From the NCBI GenBank assembly GCA_044228435.1, contig JBGAUW010000006.1:62001-126000 (forward strand): a stretch of 64,000 nt of DNA, in the 5' to 3' direction. Both the position numbers and the translations under genes were made by a program. The notes beneath the pieces were generated by a model that saw only the letters and a list, made by a program, of their open reading frames with translations, did no database searches and had not been told where the DNA came from. The DNA is from Bog-950 sp044228435 (GTDB taxonomy: Bacteria; Bacteroidota; Bacteroidia; Chitinophagales; LD1). The stretch's first letter is position 1, and every line of letters starts with the position of its first letter. Shown piece by piece: positions 18,653 through 26,639 of this stretch.

Positions 18653-19434
18653 AAACTAATCACTTTAAACTCTGCCCGCCGGTTCTCTTTGTATTTATCT
18701 TCGGGGCAGGTAAAGTTTTTGTTAGAGCAATTGCATTGGTTTAGCGGCCTTACATTTCCAAACTCTTTAACCGTTACCTGCTTTGTGCCTCCTTTTTGGG
18801 CCAGGTAGCTTTTTAATGCCTGTGCCCGTGCACTTACCAAATCAGGGGCTTCGCGGCAATCGCAATACACGCCAATTTCTATCTGCATAGAGGGAAAGTT
18901 ACCTAGCATTTGTAATAAATTTTTCAATGCCGCCTCATTCTCTGCACTAAGGCCCGGCTGGTTACTTTCAAAATAAATAGCCGGCAGCAAGCCCGATTCC
19001 GCATGCTTTACCCGTTCAAGCTCTACCACAAAATTGTTTTTGCCCGCAATATCTTTAGTTGCCACTATGCAGCTATAACCCATATAATCATCGTTAGCGC
19101 CGCCTGCAGGGGGCATTACCTCCATCCTGTATCTGGTTTCGGGTTGTAGCTTAAAACTGCAAAAACCTGAATCGTTACAAACGCCGGTAAGCTCTCGCAT
19201 GCTGGTTAAATCCTGCAGGGTAACTTTAGTTGCTGTAATAGGTTGGCGGGTAAACTTATCGTAAACAGTTACGCGCAAAGGTATTTGCGCCACCGTGTAA
19301 AGCACACTTAACAGTACAAGGCATGTAATCGATATAGCCTTCTCTTTAAACGGATACTTAAGACACCTTGCCTTTAAGCATAGGCACAAAAGCAAATTTT
19401 TCAAACCGTTCTGTTTCATACTGGTTTTCGGCAT
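18649..19434 (-). CDS. Small exported OmpA-C-domain protein
   Basis: Predicted cell-envelope protein. A hydrophobic segment at about residues 32-50 ending VAQ looks like a signal peptide or anchor, preceded by an unusually long basic N-terminus. Next is a carboxypeptidase-regulatory-like beta domain (LRVTVYDKFTRQPITATKVTL). The C-terminal ~100 residues form a peptidoglycan-binding OmpA-type domain (IEIGVYCDCREAPD, ARAQALKSYLAQKG, ENRRAEFKVISF) resembling the end of the protein at 53229-55460. The start at 19434 lies 77 bases inside pcm; no closer in-frame ATG precedes the signal, though a TTG near residue 13 is possible. The start is therefore uncertain. Confidence 0.75.
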   Translation of the reverse strand: MPKTSMKQNGLKNLLLCLCLKARCLKYPFKEKAISITCLVLLSVLYTVAQIPLRVTVYDKFTRQPITATKVTLQDLTSMRELTGVCNDSGFCSFKLQPETRYRMEVMPPAGGANDDYMGYSCIVATKDIAGKNNFVVELERVKHAESGLLPAIYFESNQPGLSAENEAALKNLLQMLGNFPSMQIEIGVYCDCREAPDLVSARAQALKSYLAQKGGTKQVTVKEFGNVRPLNQCNCSNKNFTCPEDKYKENRRAEFKVISF

Positions 19435-20101
19435 GCTTGGTTATACGTAACATATCGCAATCGTGCTCGGCACCAAAAGGCATTACTATCTTTCCTCCTA
19501 CGGCTAACTGGGCCAATAGTTTCTTTGGCGACTCGGGCACCGCCGCTGTAATTATTATTTTATCAAAAGGCGCCTGCATGGGCAGGCCTTCAAAGCCATC
19601 ACCAAAATAACACTTAATGTTCCAGTATTCAGGGGTATTCTTCCAGGTTCGGCGCTCCGGTTCGGTGCTAACTGTTTTTTCTGTCTTCATCCGTTCCATT
19701 AAAAGCTCCTTCATATCCAGCAAAAATTTACTGGTACGGTCGTGCAAAATCTTATGGCGCTCTATGGTGTAAACTTTGGCTTTTAACAACATTAAAACCG
19801 TAGCCTGAAATCCACTACCTGTACCTATTTCCAACACCTTATCGCCGGGCTTTATGTCCAACAGTTCACTTTGGCGGGCAACTGTGTAAGGCTGCGAAAT
19901 GGTTTGCCCCTCTCCTATCGGGAAAGCAATATCCTCGTAGGCCTTCGTTTCAAAAAATATCGAGTCGTTACCAAAAAACAAGTGGCGCGGAATTCGTCCA
20001 ATAGCGGCCAACACATTTTCGTCTACTATTCCTTTAGCCCTAAGTTTAACTAATAACTCCTTTCTAAGGCCCTGGTGTCTGTATGTATCTACTTGCTGCA
20101 T
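19358..20101 (-). CDS. pcm: Protein-L-isoaspartate O-methyltransferase
   Basis: SAM-dependent repair methyltransferase for damaged Asp/Asn residues. Start chosen at 20101 (MQQVDTYRHQGLRKEL), because upstream in-frame residues do not belong to the family; this gives 247 residues. Markers: AAIGRIPRHLFF, AYEDIAFPIGEGQTISQPYTVA, SAM motif I VLEIGTGSGFQATVL, YTIERH, and DKIIITAAVPESPKKLLAQL. An insertion of about 25 residues (RMKTEKTVSTEPERRTWKNT) interrupts the core before the CYFGDGFEG strand. Overlaps the downstream OmpA-like gene. Confidence 0.93.
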   Translation of the reverse strand: MQQVDTYRHQGLRKELLVKLRAKGIVDENVLAAIGRIPRHLFFGNDSIFFETKAYEDIAFPIGEGQTISQPYTVARQSELLDIKPGDKVLEIGTGSGFQATVLMLLKAKVYTIERHKILHDRTSKFLLDMKELLMERMKTEKTVSTEPERRTWKNTPEYWNIKCYFGDGFEGLPMQAPFDKIIITAAVPESPKKLLAQLAVGGKIVMPFGAEHDCDMLRITKHAENQYETERFEKFAFVPMLKGKVS

Positions 20102-20234
20102 GTGTAACAAACCAACAACTAATTTACGGCAATAAGAGGGCCTTTTTTTCACAAAAAACCGGGCCGGACAAACAAATTAGACACTCATAAATTCCTTCAT
20201 TCCTTTTTTTAGTTTAGCCCCCTAAAATTTTAAC

Positions 20235-21638
20235 ATGGAACAAATAAAATTTGGAACGGACGGATGGCGCGGAATTATTGCTAAAGATTTTACGGTAGCC
20301 AACGTTAAGCGTGTTGCCAAAGCAACTGCCGACTGGGCACAAAAACAAGATGCAAAAGCAAAAATAGTAATAGGTTTTGATTGCCGCTTTGGTGGCGACC
20401 TGTTTGCACAGGCTGCTATTAACGTATTATGTGCGCAAGGCATTAAAGTATATTACGATAAGCACTTCGTATCTACCCCTATGATTTCGCTGGCCGCCAA
20501 AAACCTGGGCTGCGAGTTGGGTGTAATACTTACTGCCAGCCACAATCCGCCATCATACAATGGCTACAAGTTAAAATCGAAACATGGTGGGCCGCTTATT
20601 CAAAAGTATATTACCGAAGTAGAAACCTTGATACCCGATACCTTTACCTGCGAAGATTTTTCATTAGCAGAATGGGAGCAAAAAGGCTTGTTGGAAATAG
20701 TGGATTTAGAAACCATGTATTTTGAGCATGTAGAAAACTATTTCGACCTGGATGCTATAAATGAAAACTCGGAGTTAGTAGTGGCTTACGATGCTATGTA
20801 TGGTGCCGGCCAAAGCGTGTTTCCGCGCATAATGCCGCATGCCGATTTTTTACATTGCGAGTATAACCCTTCGTTTTACGGACAGGCACCTGAGCCTATT
20901 GCCAAAAACCTGAAAGAGTTGGAAAACTACCTGCGCGAAATGAAGCACGTAGATATGGCCATAGCTACCGATGGCGATGCCGACCGCATTGGTTTATACA
21001 ATGCCGGTGGTAAGTTTGTCGATGCGCACCATATCATTTTATTGCTCATTCATATTCTGCATAAGTATAAGGGCATGACCGGTAAAGTTGTAATCGCCTT
21101 CTCAGTATCCGATAAAGTGAAAAAACTTTGCGAGCAATACGGCATACCCGTAGAGGTAACCAAAATTGGATTTAAGTACATTTGCGAAATAATGCAGAAT
21201 GAAGATGTGCTGGTAGGTGGTGAAGAAAGCGGTGGTATTGCCGTTAAAGGCCACATACCGGAGCGCGATGGCATTTGGGATGGCCTGGTGATAGTAGAAC
21301 ACCTGGTAAAAAACGAACAAAAACTGCAAGACCTGATAGATGAGGTATATGAGGTAGTGGGCCGTTTTAGCTACAACCGCGACGATTTACATTTAAAAGA
21401 AGAACAGAAACTGCAAATAGTAGAAAACTGCAAGAACGGTAAGTATAAAGATTTTGATGGCCTGGTAGTAAGCCGCGTAGAAGATATAGATGGCTTTAAA
21501 TTCCATTTGCAGGATGAAGAAAGTGTAATGATACGCGCCAGCGGTACCGAACCAGTGCTACGCGTTTATGTAGAAGCCAGCGATGCAGACCGCGTTCAGG
21601 CTATATTAGAAAAGGTACGCAAAACCTTATTGGGCTAA
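20235..21638 (+). CDS. Phosphohexomutase (phosphoglucomutase/phosphomannomutase/GlmM superfamily)
   Basis: Interconverts hexose 1- and 6-phosphates for sugar-nucleotide and cell-envelope synthesis. All four domains are visible: FGTDGWRGII at the start; the active phosphoserine S102 in TASHNP; the metal loop D246-G-D248-A-D250-R; the sugar-binding GGEESGG; and the phosphate-binding RASGTEPVLRVYVEA near the C-terminus. At 467 residues it is the length of bacterial PMM/PGM rather than of longer PgcA-type enzymes. Substrate preference (glucose, mannose or glucosamine phosphate) is not determinable here. Confidence 0.93.
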   Translation: MEQIKFGTDGWRGIIAKDFTVANVKRVAKATADWAQKQDAKAKIVIGFDCRFGGDLFAQAAINVLCAQGIKVYYDKHFVSTPMISLAAKNLGCELGVILTASHNPPSYNGYKLKSKHGGPLIQKYITEVETLIPDTFTCEDFSLAEWEQKGLLEIVDLETMYFEHVENYFDLDAINENSELVVAYDAMYGAGQSVFPRIMPHADFLHCEYNPSFYGQAPEPIAKNLKELENYLREMKHVDMAIATDGDADRIGLYNAGGKFVDAHHIILLLIHILHKYKGMTGKVVIAFSVSDKVKKLCEQYGIPVEVTKIGFKYICEIMQNEDVLVGGEESGGIAVKGHIPERDGIWDGLVIVEHLVKNEQKLQDLIDEVYEVVGRFSYNRDDLHLKEEQKLQIVENCKNGKYKDFDGLVVSRVEDIDGFKFHLQDEESVMIRASGTEPVLRVYVEASDADRVQAILEKVRKTLLG

Positions 21639-21660
21639 TTTAAATTCCCAATTAACTTTG
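21630..21660 (+). promoter_or_regulatory. Bacteroidota-type promoter, TTG-N20-TAACTTTG
   Basis: TTG at 21630-21632 lies within the end of the mutase gene, and TAACTTTG is at 21653-21660. The ATG of the next gene starts seven bases on, which predicts a transcript with almost no leader. Confidence 0.55.
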
Positions 21661-21666
21661 TAAAGC

Positions 21667-22722
21667 ATGAAAGCAACAGGGCAGATTTTTATTGATTTTA
21701 AATCTGTGCTGTTGCTTTTTTTATGCATGACTGTATCCCTCTCATCCTCTGCACAGGATACTACCAATGTTGCAAAAACTGTAACACAAATACCTGTTGC
21801 GTATTATAGTTTACCCCGTAAAAGCCTCCTCGATTTTCCGGGGCAGCTAAATAAAAAACGTTTAATAGGTGTAAGCGTTGGTGCTGTAGGCACTTACTCT
21901 GCAATAATGACCGGCGTTGCTATTGAATGGTATGGCAAAAACAATCGAACTAAATTCCATTGGTTTAACGATGCTAAGGAATGGAACCAGGTAGATAAGA
22001 TAGGGCACTTTTATGTTCCCTACTTTATTACCACAGCTACCTACAACATGCTGCGCTGGAGCGGTGTAAAAAACACACCTGCGGCACTTGCAGCAGGGGC
22101 CTTCGGCTTTTTAAGTTTATCGGCCATTGAAATACCCGATGGCATGAGCCCAAAATACGGTGCCAGTTGGAGCGACCTGGTGTTTAACTTTGGCGGGGCC
22201 GCACTGGCCACTACACAATACCTGCTTTGGAAAGAGCAGCGCATTACCATTAAATACAATCTTACAGCAGTCGACTACCCCCGCGGCGAACTGCGCGACC
22301 GTGCCAACGAATTATACGGCAGTAGTTTTACCGAAAAAATATTGAAGGATTACAACGGCATTACAGTATGGGCCAGCATTAACCTGCATAGCTTTAACCA
22401 CGCTATTAAACCAGCCTGGTTAAACGTAGCCATAGGCTACGGGGCCGGTAATATGTATGGCGGGTTCGATAACACCTGGACCGACAAAAACGGCGTTTAC
22501 CACAACCGGAACGACATTAAACGCTATCGCAAATTTCTCATCTCCATAGATGCGGACTACACCAAATTTAAAACCAACAGCAAAGCCGGTAAAATGATAC
22601 TGGGTATTTTAAACATTGTAAAGCTACCCATGCCCGCCTTAGAGTTTAACACCCTTGGGCAAGTGGTATTCCACCCCATGTATTTTTTAAACTTAGATGT
22701 GCCGCTATATCTACGCAAGTAG
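21667..22722 (+). CDS. DUF2279 (YfiM-like) exported protein
   Basis: Envelope protein of unknown function. An N-terminal hydrophobic segment (to ~residue 29, ending SSAQ) is a probable signal peptide. The middle carries the DUF2279 pattern: WFNDAKEWNQVDKIGHFY, a hydrophobic helix pair around TATYNMLRWSGV, and EIPDGMSPKYGASWSDLVFNFGG. The C-terminal ~130 residues are additional and end in an aromatic strand (PLYLRK), which could be barrel-like. No reaction is known for the family. Its end overlaps the convergent methyltransferase by 12 bases. Confidence 0.78.
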   Translation: MKATGQIFIDFKSVLLLFLCMTVSLSSSAQDTTNVAKTVTQIPVAYYSLPRKSLLDFPGQLNKKRLIGVSVGAVGTYSAIMTGVAIEWYGKNNRTKFHWFNDAKEWNQVDKIGHFYVPYFITTATYNMLRWSGVKNTPAALAAGAFGFLSLSAIEIPDGMSPKYGASWSDLVFNFGGAALATTQYLLWKEQRITIKYNLTAVDYPRGELRDRANELYGSSFTEKILKDYNGITVWASINLHSFNHAIKPAWLNVAIGYGAGNMYGGFDNTWTDKNGVYHNRNDIKRYRKFLISIDADYTKFKTNSKAGKMILGILNIVKLPMPALEFNTLGQVVFHPMYFLNLDVPLYLRK

Positions 22723-23406
22723 TTTCGCCACCAGCAAATAGTGGTTAAAAATGCCCTCCTGCTTTAGCAACTCCATTTTTACTATTCGCATACCCTGTTT
22801 TTCTATAAAAGCCTTATACTCTTCTAAATCGTATTGGTGCGGGTGCAGCACATCGCCGGGTATAAGCCGGAACAAGTATTTAAAAAATGAGTAGTTGTGC
22901 GCATCTATACTTACCATCAATGTGCCACCGGGGGCACAAACATCCTTTAGCTTTTCAAATCCCTTCTCAATATCGTGCACATGGTTAATGGCATTCATGC
23001 AAAACACTAAGTCATAAACATCCGAAGTTTCAAACTCCTCAATCGTGCTTCTTACAAACCTTACATTCGGGTAATCGCTCTTGCTAAAAAACGGTGTTTG
23101 CTTTTCATAGGCATCTATCAATGGGTCAACCGCTGTTACTTTGTTATTTGGCAAGGCAATAAACACACCCGCCGGACCGCAACCCAAATCGCAAATGGTT
23201 TTATTGTTGCCTAAGACTTCCGAAGTTTCACCTACCCCCGCAGATTCTCCGCCTCGGGACTCTGCGGACACTCCGCACTTTTCCAATATCCCCCGCCAAT
23301 ACTCCCTCTTCCACGCCAGGTATTCAGCCTTGTCCTTACCGCGCAGGTATCCCTTCCACCACCGCAGCTCAAACCATTGCGCAACCCTCCACTTCACTTT
23401 ATTCAT
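22711..23406 (-). CDS. Class I SAM-dependent methyltransferase
   Basis: Soluble methyltransferase of unknown substrate. Motif I is DLGCGPAGVF; the acidic end of strand 2 is TAVDPL; motif II/III appear as DLVFCMNAINHVHD and APGGTLMVSID. The N-terminal 45 residues are Trp/Arg-rich (WFELRWWKGYL), as in some small-molecule methyltransferases. A Ser/Gly/Glu-rich insert (~residues 49-62) precedes the Rossmann core. It is a single gene, convergent with the DUF2279 gene. Confidence 0.82.
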   Translation of the reverse strand: MNKVKWRVAQWFELRWWKGYLRGKDKAEYLAWKREYWRGILEKCGVSAESRGGESAGVGETSEVLGNNKTICDLGCGPAGVFIALPNNKVTAVDPLIDAYEKQTPFFSKSDYPNVRFVRSTIEEFETSDVYDLVFCMNAINHVHDIEKGFEKLKDVCAPGGTLMVSIDAHNYSFFKYLFRLIPGDVLHPHQYDLEEYKAFIEKQGMRIVKMELLKQEGIFNHYLLVAKLLA

Positions 23407-23455
23407 TTGTATTGCATTTCTCCATTCGATTTTCCCCTAATTCTCCCATTCCTCC

Positions 23456-23490
23456 ATTCGCTAATTCGCTAATTCCCACATTCGCTAATT
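23456..23490. repeat. Short direct repeats ATTCGCTAA(TTC)
   Basis: Three copies of ATTCGCTAATT lie in a pyrimidine-rich spacer (23,410-23,560) between the methyltransferase and rnpB. The stretch is strongly skewed to C+T on the plus strand and holds no gene. Confidence 0.6.
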
Positions 23491-23605
23491 TCTCTCCATT
23501 CCGCATTTATCCACCATCCCCTCCTTAATTTCCACAATCGCTAAACTAAACTTCGTCCATTAAATTAAACGTATATTTTCGCCTACGGTGATTATTTTAA
23601 TCACT

Positions 23606-23993
23606 AAGCTACATGCTGCTTCATCGTTCTTTGCAAAAAGGAAAGGAAAGTCCGGACAATACAGGGCACCGCACCACCTAACGGGTGGCCCCCCGATTTA
23701 TCGGGGGAGAGACAGTGCCGCAGAAAATAACCGCTAACCCCGCAAGGGGTAGTAAGGGTGAAAACGTAGTGTAAGAGACTACGGCTAAGCCTGGTAACAG
23801 GCTTAGGGGGTAAACCTTGCGGATTGAAAGCTCACGTATATCAGCCTTTGAGAGCGGCTCGCGCGATTCCGGCTTCGGTCGGAAAGGTTGAGGGGTTGAG
23901 CGTAACAGGTGCCACGCGAGTGGTATCGCAGATAAATGATGAGGGCTCCCGATTTATCGGGAGAACAGAATCCGGCTTACAGGCATGCAGCTT
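23606..23993 (+). ncRNA. rnpB: RNase P RNA (bacterial type)
   Basis: Catalytic RNA that matures tRNA 5' ends. The 5' core is AAGGAAAGTCCGGAC; the central elements are CAGAAAATAACCGC and GTAAGGGTGAAAAC with GTAAGAGACTAC; the 3' core is ACAGAATCCGGCTTAC. The ends pair as helix P1 (AAGCTACATGC at 23606-23616 with GCATGCAGCTT at 23983-23993, one mismatch). A T-run at 23992-23997 completes a terminator. Two peripheral helices are formed by the near-identical hairpins CCCCGATTTATCGGGG (23690-23707) and CTCCCGATTTATCGGGAG (23946-23963). Confidence 0.93.
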
Positions 23994-24017
23994 TTTTAAA
24001 ATTAGTAGTAGTGATTA

Positions 24018-24118
24018 ACTTAAGCGGTATTGGCTGTTCTTTCTCCTCCTTCGCCGCTACCGCGGCGGATTTTAAGGAGGAGTGGTCGAACGAAGTGAGA
24101 CCGAGGTGGTGCTTAAGT
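24018..24118. repeat. Long imperfect palindrome downstream of rnpB
   Basis: Outer arms are ACTTAAGC (24018-24025) and GCTTAAGT (24111-24118). Inner arms are CTCCTCCTT (24043-24051) with AAGGAGGAG (24074-24082), enclosing CGCCGC/GCGGCG (24052-24057 and 24062-24067). No reading frame explains it. It looks like an interspersed repeat unit able to fold as a single hairpin. Confidence 0.7.
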
Positions 24119-24180
24119 GCACACATATGTAGTATTGGATTTTATTTAACGTTTAATTTTTAACCATTAACTTTTAAAGC

Positions 24181-25536
24181 ATGGCCCACATTCTAATTGC
24201 CGATGATGAGAAGAGCATTCGCAAAACACTGCGCGAAATTTTAGAATACGAAAGCTACAAGGTAGATGAAGCCGTGGATGGCGCACAGGCCTTTGAGATG
24301 CTGCGCGATGGCGACTACGACTGCGCTCTTTTAGATATTAAAATGCCTAAAATGGATGGCCTTGAAGTGCTTACCAAGCTACAAGGCACCGATTGCGACA
24401 CCCCTATTATTATGATTTCGGGCCACGGCAGTGTAGAAAACGCCGTAGAGGCCACTAAAAAAGGCGCCTTCGATTTTATTAATAAGCCGCCCGATTTAAA
24501 TCGCCTGCTTATTACCGTGCGTAATGCCTTCGAAAAATCGAACCTGGTTACCGAAACCAAGGTGCTTAAACGCAAGGTGGGCAAAACCCGCGAAATGATT
24601 GGCGACTCGCCGGCCATTCAAAAAATTAAAGAGACCATTGATAGAGTGGCCCCTACCGAAGCACGCGTGCTTATTACCGGCGAAAACGGAACCGGTAAGG
24701 AACTGGTAGCCCGCTGGATACACGAAAAAAGCAACCGCGTTAACGGACCTATGGTAGAGGTTAACTGCGCCGCCATACCCAGCGAGTTGATTGAAAGCGA
24801 ACTTTTCGGGCACGAAAAAGGCGCCTTTACTTCGGCTATGAAACAACGCATTGGCAAGTTTGAGCAGGCCAACAGCGGCACGCTCTTTTTAGATGAAATT
24901 GGCGATATGAGCCTTAGCGCCCAGGCCAAAGTGCTGCGCGCCTTGCAGGAGAACCGCATTACCCGCGTAGGCGGCGACCGCGATATACCGGTAGATGTGC
25001 GCGTAGTAGCCGCTACCAATAAAGACCTTTTAAAAGAGGTAGAAGAAGGCCGCTTCCGGATGGATTTATACCACCGCATAGGCGTTATACTAATCCACGT
25101 GCCTTCGCTTAACGAGCGCACGGATGATGTGCCCGTGCTGGCCGAAAAGTTTGTAAAAGAGATTTGCGAAGATTATGGCATACCTAAAAAAGTAGTTACC
25201 CCTAAGGCTTTAGAGGAGCTTAAAACCATGAACTGGGAGGGCAACATCCGCGAGTTGCGCAACGTAATTGAGCGCCTTGTAATCCTCAGCGACCAAAAAA
25301 TTACCGAAACCGAGGTGCGCAGCTTTGTAACCAACACCCAGGCCAAAGATACCCCTACCGACTTATTCGAGCAGTTCGATAAATTTCAGGATTTTAAAGA
25401 GCATATAGAAAAGCTGTTTATAGAGCACAAACTGCGCAAATTCGCCTGGAACGTATCTAAAACCGCCGAGGTGCTCGACATACAACGCAGCCACCTTTAC
25501 AACAAAATTGAGAAGTACGATTTAAGAAGAAGTTGA
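24181..25536 (+). CDS. NtrC-family sigma-54-type response regulator with variant GAFTSA loop
   Basis: DNA-binding activator of the NtrC class. The receiver domain (1-120) has DDE acidic residues and the phospho-acceptor D52. The AAA+ domain (~140-370) has Walker A G167-ENGTGK173, Walker B GTLFLDEIGDM and R-finger elements. The sigma-54-contacting loop is G214-AFTSA219 in place of GAFTGA. The C-terminal Fis-type helix-turn-helix is NVSKTAEVLDIQRSHLYNKI. No histidine kinase is adjacent, so it is an orphan here. Ser for Gly in the loop occurs in some natural members, but whether this one opens sigma-54 complexes is not certain. Confidence 0.93.
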   Translation: MAHILIADDEKSIRKTLREILEYESYKVDEAVDGAQAFEMLRDGDYDCALLDIKMPKMDGLEVLTKLQGTDCDTPIIMISGHGSVENAVEATKKGAFDFINKPPDLNRLLITVRNAFEKSNLVTETKVLKRKVGKTREMIGDSPAIQKIKETIDRVAPTEARVLITGENGTGKELVARWIHEKSNRVNGPMVEVNCAAIPSELIESELFGHEKGAFTSAMKQRIGKFEQANSGTLFLDEIGDMSLSAQAKVLRALQENRITRVGGDRDIPVDVRVVAATNKDLLKEVEEGRFRMDLYHRIGVILIHVPSLNERTDDVPVLAEKFVKEICEDYGIPKKVVTPKALEELKTMNWEGNIRELRNVIERLVILSDQKITETEVRSFVTNTQAKDTPTDLFEQFDKFQDFKEHIEKLFIEHKLRKFAWNVSKTAEVLDIQRSHLYNKIEKYDLRRS

Positions 25537-25547
25537 TTTTTTCTGAT

Positions 25548-25683
25548 AGTGTATCATTTTGAATTTAAAATCAAAAAAAGCCATGTCATCCTGAGCGTAG
25601 TCGAAGGATTTTACAGCGACATGGTTCGACTCCGCTCACCACGACATTTTGTTTTAAGTGAGCCAAATTCAAAATGATACACT
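25548..25683. repeat. Nested inverted-repeat element (MITE/REP-like)
   Basis: A perfect 19-base inverted repeat forms the ends (25548-25566, AGTGTATCATTTTGAATTT; 25665-25683). Inside, GTCATCCTGAGCGTAGTCGAA pairs imperfectly with TTCGACTCCGCTCACCACGAC. The inner segment matches, in reverse, the repeat at 41251-41304. No coding capacity. It lies between the NtrC gene and tRNA-Asp. Confidence 0.75.
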
Positions 25684-25702
25684 ACTTTTTTTTGCTTAGC
25701 CC

Positions 25703-25732
25703 TTGGTAAAAAACAAAAAGCGAATATATTTG
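25703..25732 (+). promoter_or_regulatory. Promoter of tRNA-Asp, TTG-N19-TATATTTG
   Basis: TTG at 25703-25705 and TATATTTG at 25725-25732 are spaced 19 bases apart, the optimal Bacteroidota arrangement. The tRNA begins 30 bases downstream. Confidence 0.7.
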
Positions 25733-25761
25733 CACTCCCTTCGCAAAAAGGGTGGAACTAT

Positions 25762-25838
25762 GGACCGGTAGTTCAGTTGGTTAGAATGCGTCCCTGTCAC
25801 GGACGAGGTCGCGGGTTCGAGTCCCGTCCGGTCCGCCA
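25762..25838 (+). tRNA. tRNA-Asp (GTC)
   Basis: Acceptor GGACCGG pairs with CCGGTCC. The D-loop is AGTTCAGTTGGTTAGAA, the anticodon arm GTCCCTGTCACGGAC carries anticodon GTC, and the T-arm is GCGGGTTCGAGTCCCGT. Discriminator G and an encoded CCA end at 25838. It stands alone with its own promoter and terminator. Confidence 0.97.
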
Positions 25839-25847
25839 ACATCACAC

Positions 25848-25874
25848 AAAAAGCCTTGATTTTCAAGGCTTTTT
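25848..25874 (+). terminator. Intrinsic terminator after tRNA-Asp
   Basis: The 12-base stem AAAAAGCCTTGA/TCAAGGCTTTTT with a TTT loop lies nine bases after the tRNA and ends in a T-run. Confidence 0.9.
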
Positions 25875-26106
25875 GTCGTTTATGGGAAAAGCTACATGCA
25901 CTATAACATGCACTTAAATTTTTGTTGTTTCTGAGGCTGGCCTAATGGTAAGCCATTGGTATGGTCGAATCTTGAGTAAAACACTGACCAACTACCGGCA
26001 ATCCTTTCCTTTTTTGTTGTCAGCTCATTCCGGGGGGGCCTACTCTTGGCCTAAAGAGTAGTTTCGCTATAGCACTTACTCCTATCACAAAAATTTAAAA
26101 CCTGGT
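25875..26106. other. Non-coding spacer after tRNA-Asp
   Basis: About 230 bases between the tRNA terminator and the next promoter. There is no convincing reading frame on either strand, and I see no copy of the tRNA 3' end here to mark an attachment site. TACATGCACTATAACATGCACT holds two ACATGCACT-like words. Nothing else is recognised. Confidence 0.5.
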
Positions 26107-26135
26107 TTTGTCTTTCAATCAATAAACTAAATTTG
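26107..26135 (+). promoter_or_regulatory. Promoter TTTG-N17-TAAATTTG
   Basis: TTTG at 26107-26110 and TAAATTTG at 26128-26135 match the Bacteroidota consensus with a slightly short spacer. The TTG start of the next gene is 18 bases after it. Confidence 0.6.
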
Positions 26136-26153
26136 TCCCGTCAAACATACTGA

Positions 26154-26564
26154 TTGAAGACATTCACCTCCATATTGCTCATTACCTTCTATCTGTTCGG
26201 CACACTTGTGCTGCCATTGGGCGATTTCTCACATATCAAAGATTTACCTGCAATGTTTCAGCATTGCAAAGCTACCGAGGACAGAGACCTAAATGTTGTT
26301 GAGTTTCTTGTTGAACACGTTTCAGGCATCGGACAATTGATAGAGGAGACTGAGCATGAATTCGAAGAGGAAGAAGAAGGTGATAAGCCACACGCACCCG
26401 TTCAATTTCATTTTGAACAACAGCAACAAATCATTTGTTTCCACCAAAGCATTAAGGTGCCATCGATAAAGCCAACTCTTGCATTGTCGCTTAACACTGT
26501 TTCAACCGATGAAGCCCATATCTCGGATTATATCTCGAAAATCTTCCGCCCCCCTATAGTGTAA
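26154..26564 (+). CDS. Small exported hypothetical protein with acidic patch
   Basis: 136 residues with TTG as the only sensible start (no in-frame ATG upstream; promoter placed correctly). An N-terminal hydrophobic segment (TSILLITFYLFGTLVLPLG) is a signal or anchor. A run of acidic residues (HEFEEEEEGDKPHAP) may bind cations, and the tail ends SDYISKIFRPPIV. I recognise no named family. It heads a co-oriented set with the PepSY-like protein and the beta-barrel receptor downstream, which suggests an envelope role (inference). Confidence 0.65.
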   Translation: MKTFTSILLITFYLFGTLVLPLGDFSHIKDLPAMFQHCKATEDRDLNVVEFLVEHVSGIGQLIEETEHEFEEEEEGDKPHAPVQFHFEQQQQIICFHQSIKVPSIKPTLALSLNTVSTDEAHISDYISKIFRPPIV

Positions 26565-26639
26565 CTCACACTGTTTTATTTTCTCGCAAATACATTTCGT
26601 GTTTGTGCGTATTCCTTTTGCTAATATTAAACTATAACA

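Noticed and set aside
25762..25838. tRNA-Asp as the attachment site of the accessory block
   Set aside because: No repeat of the tRNA 3' end was seen downstream and no tyrosine integrase is in the window; position alone is not enough.
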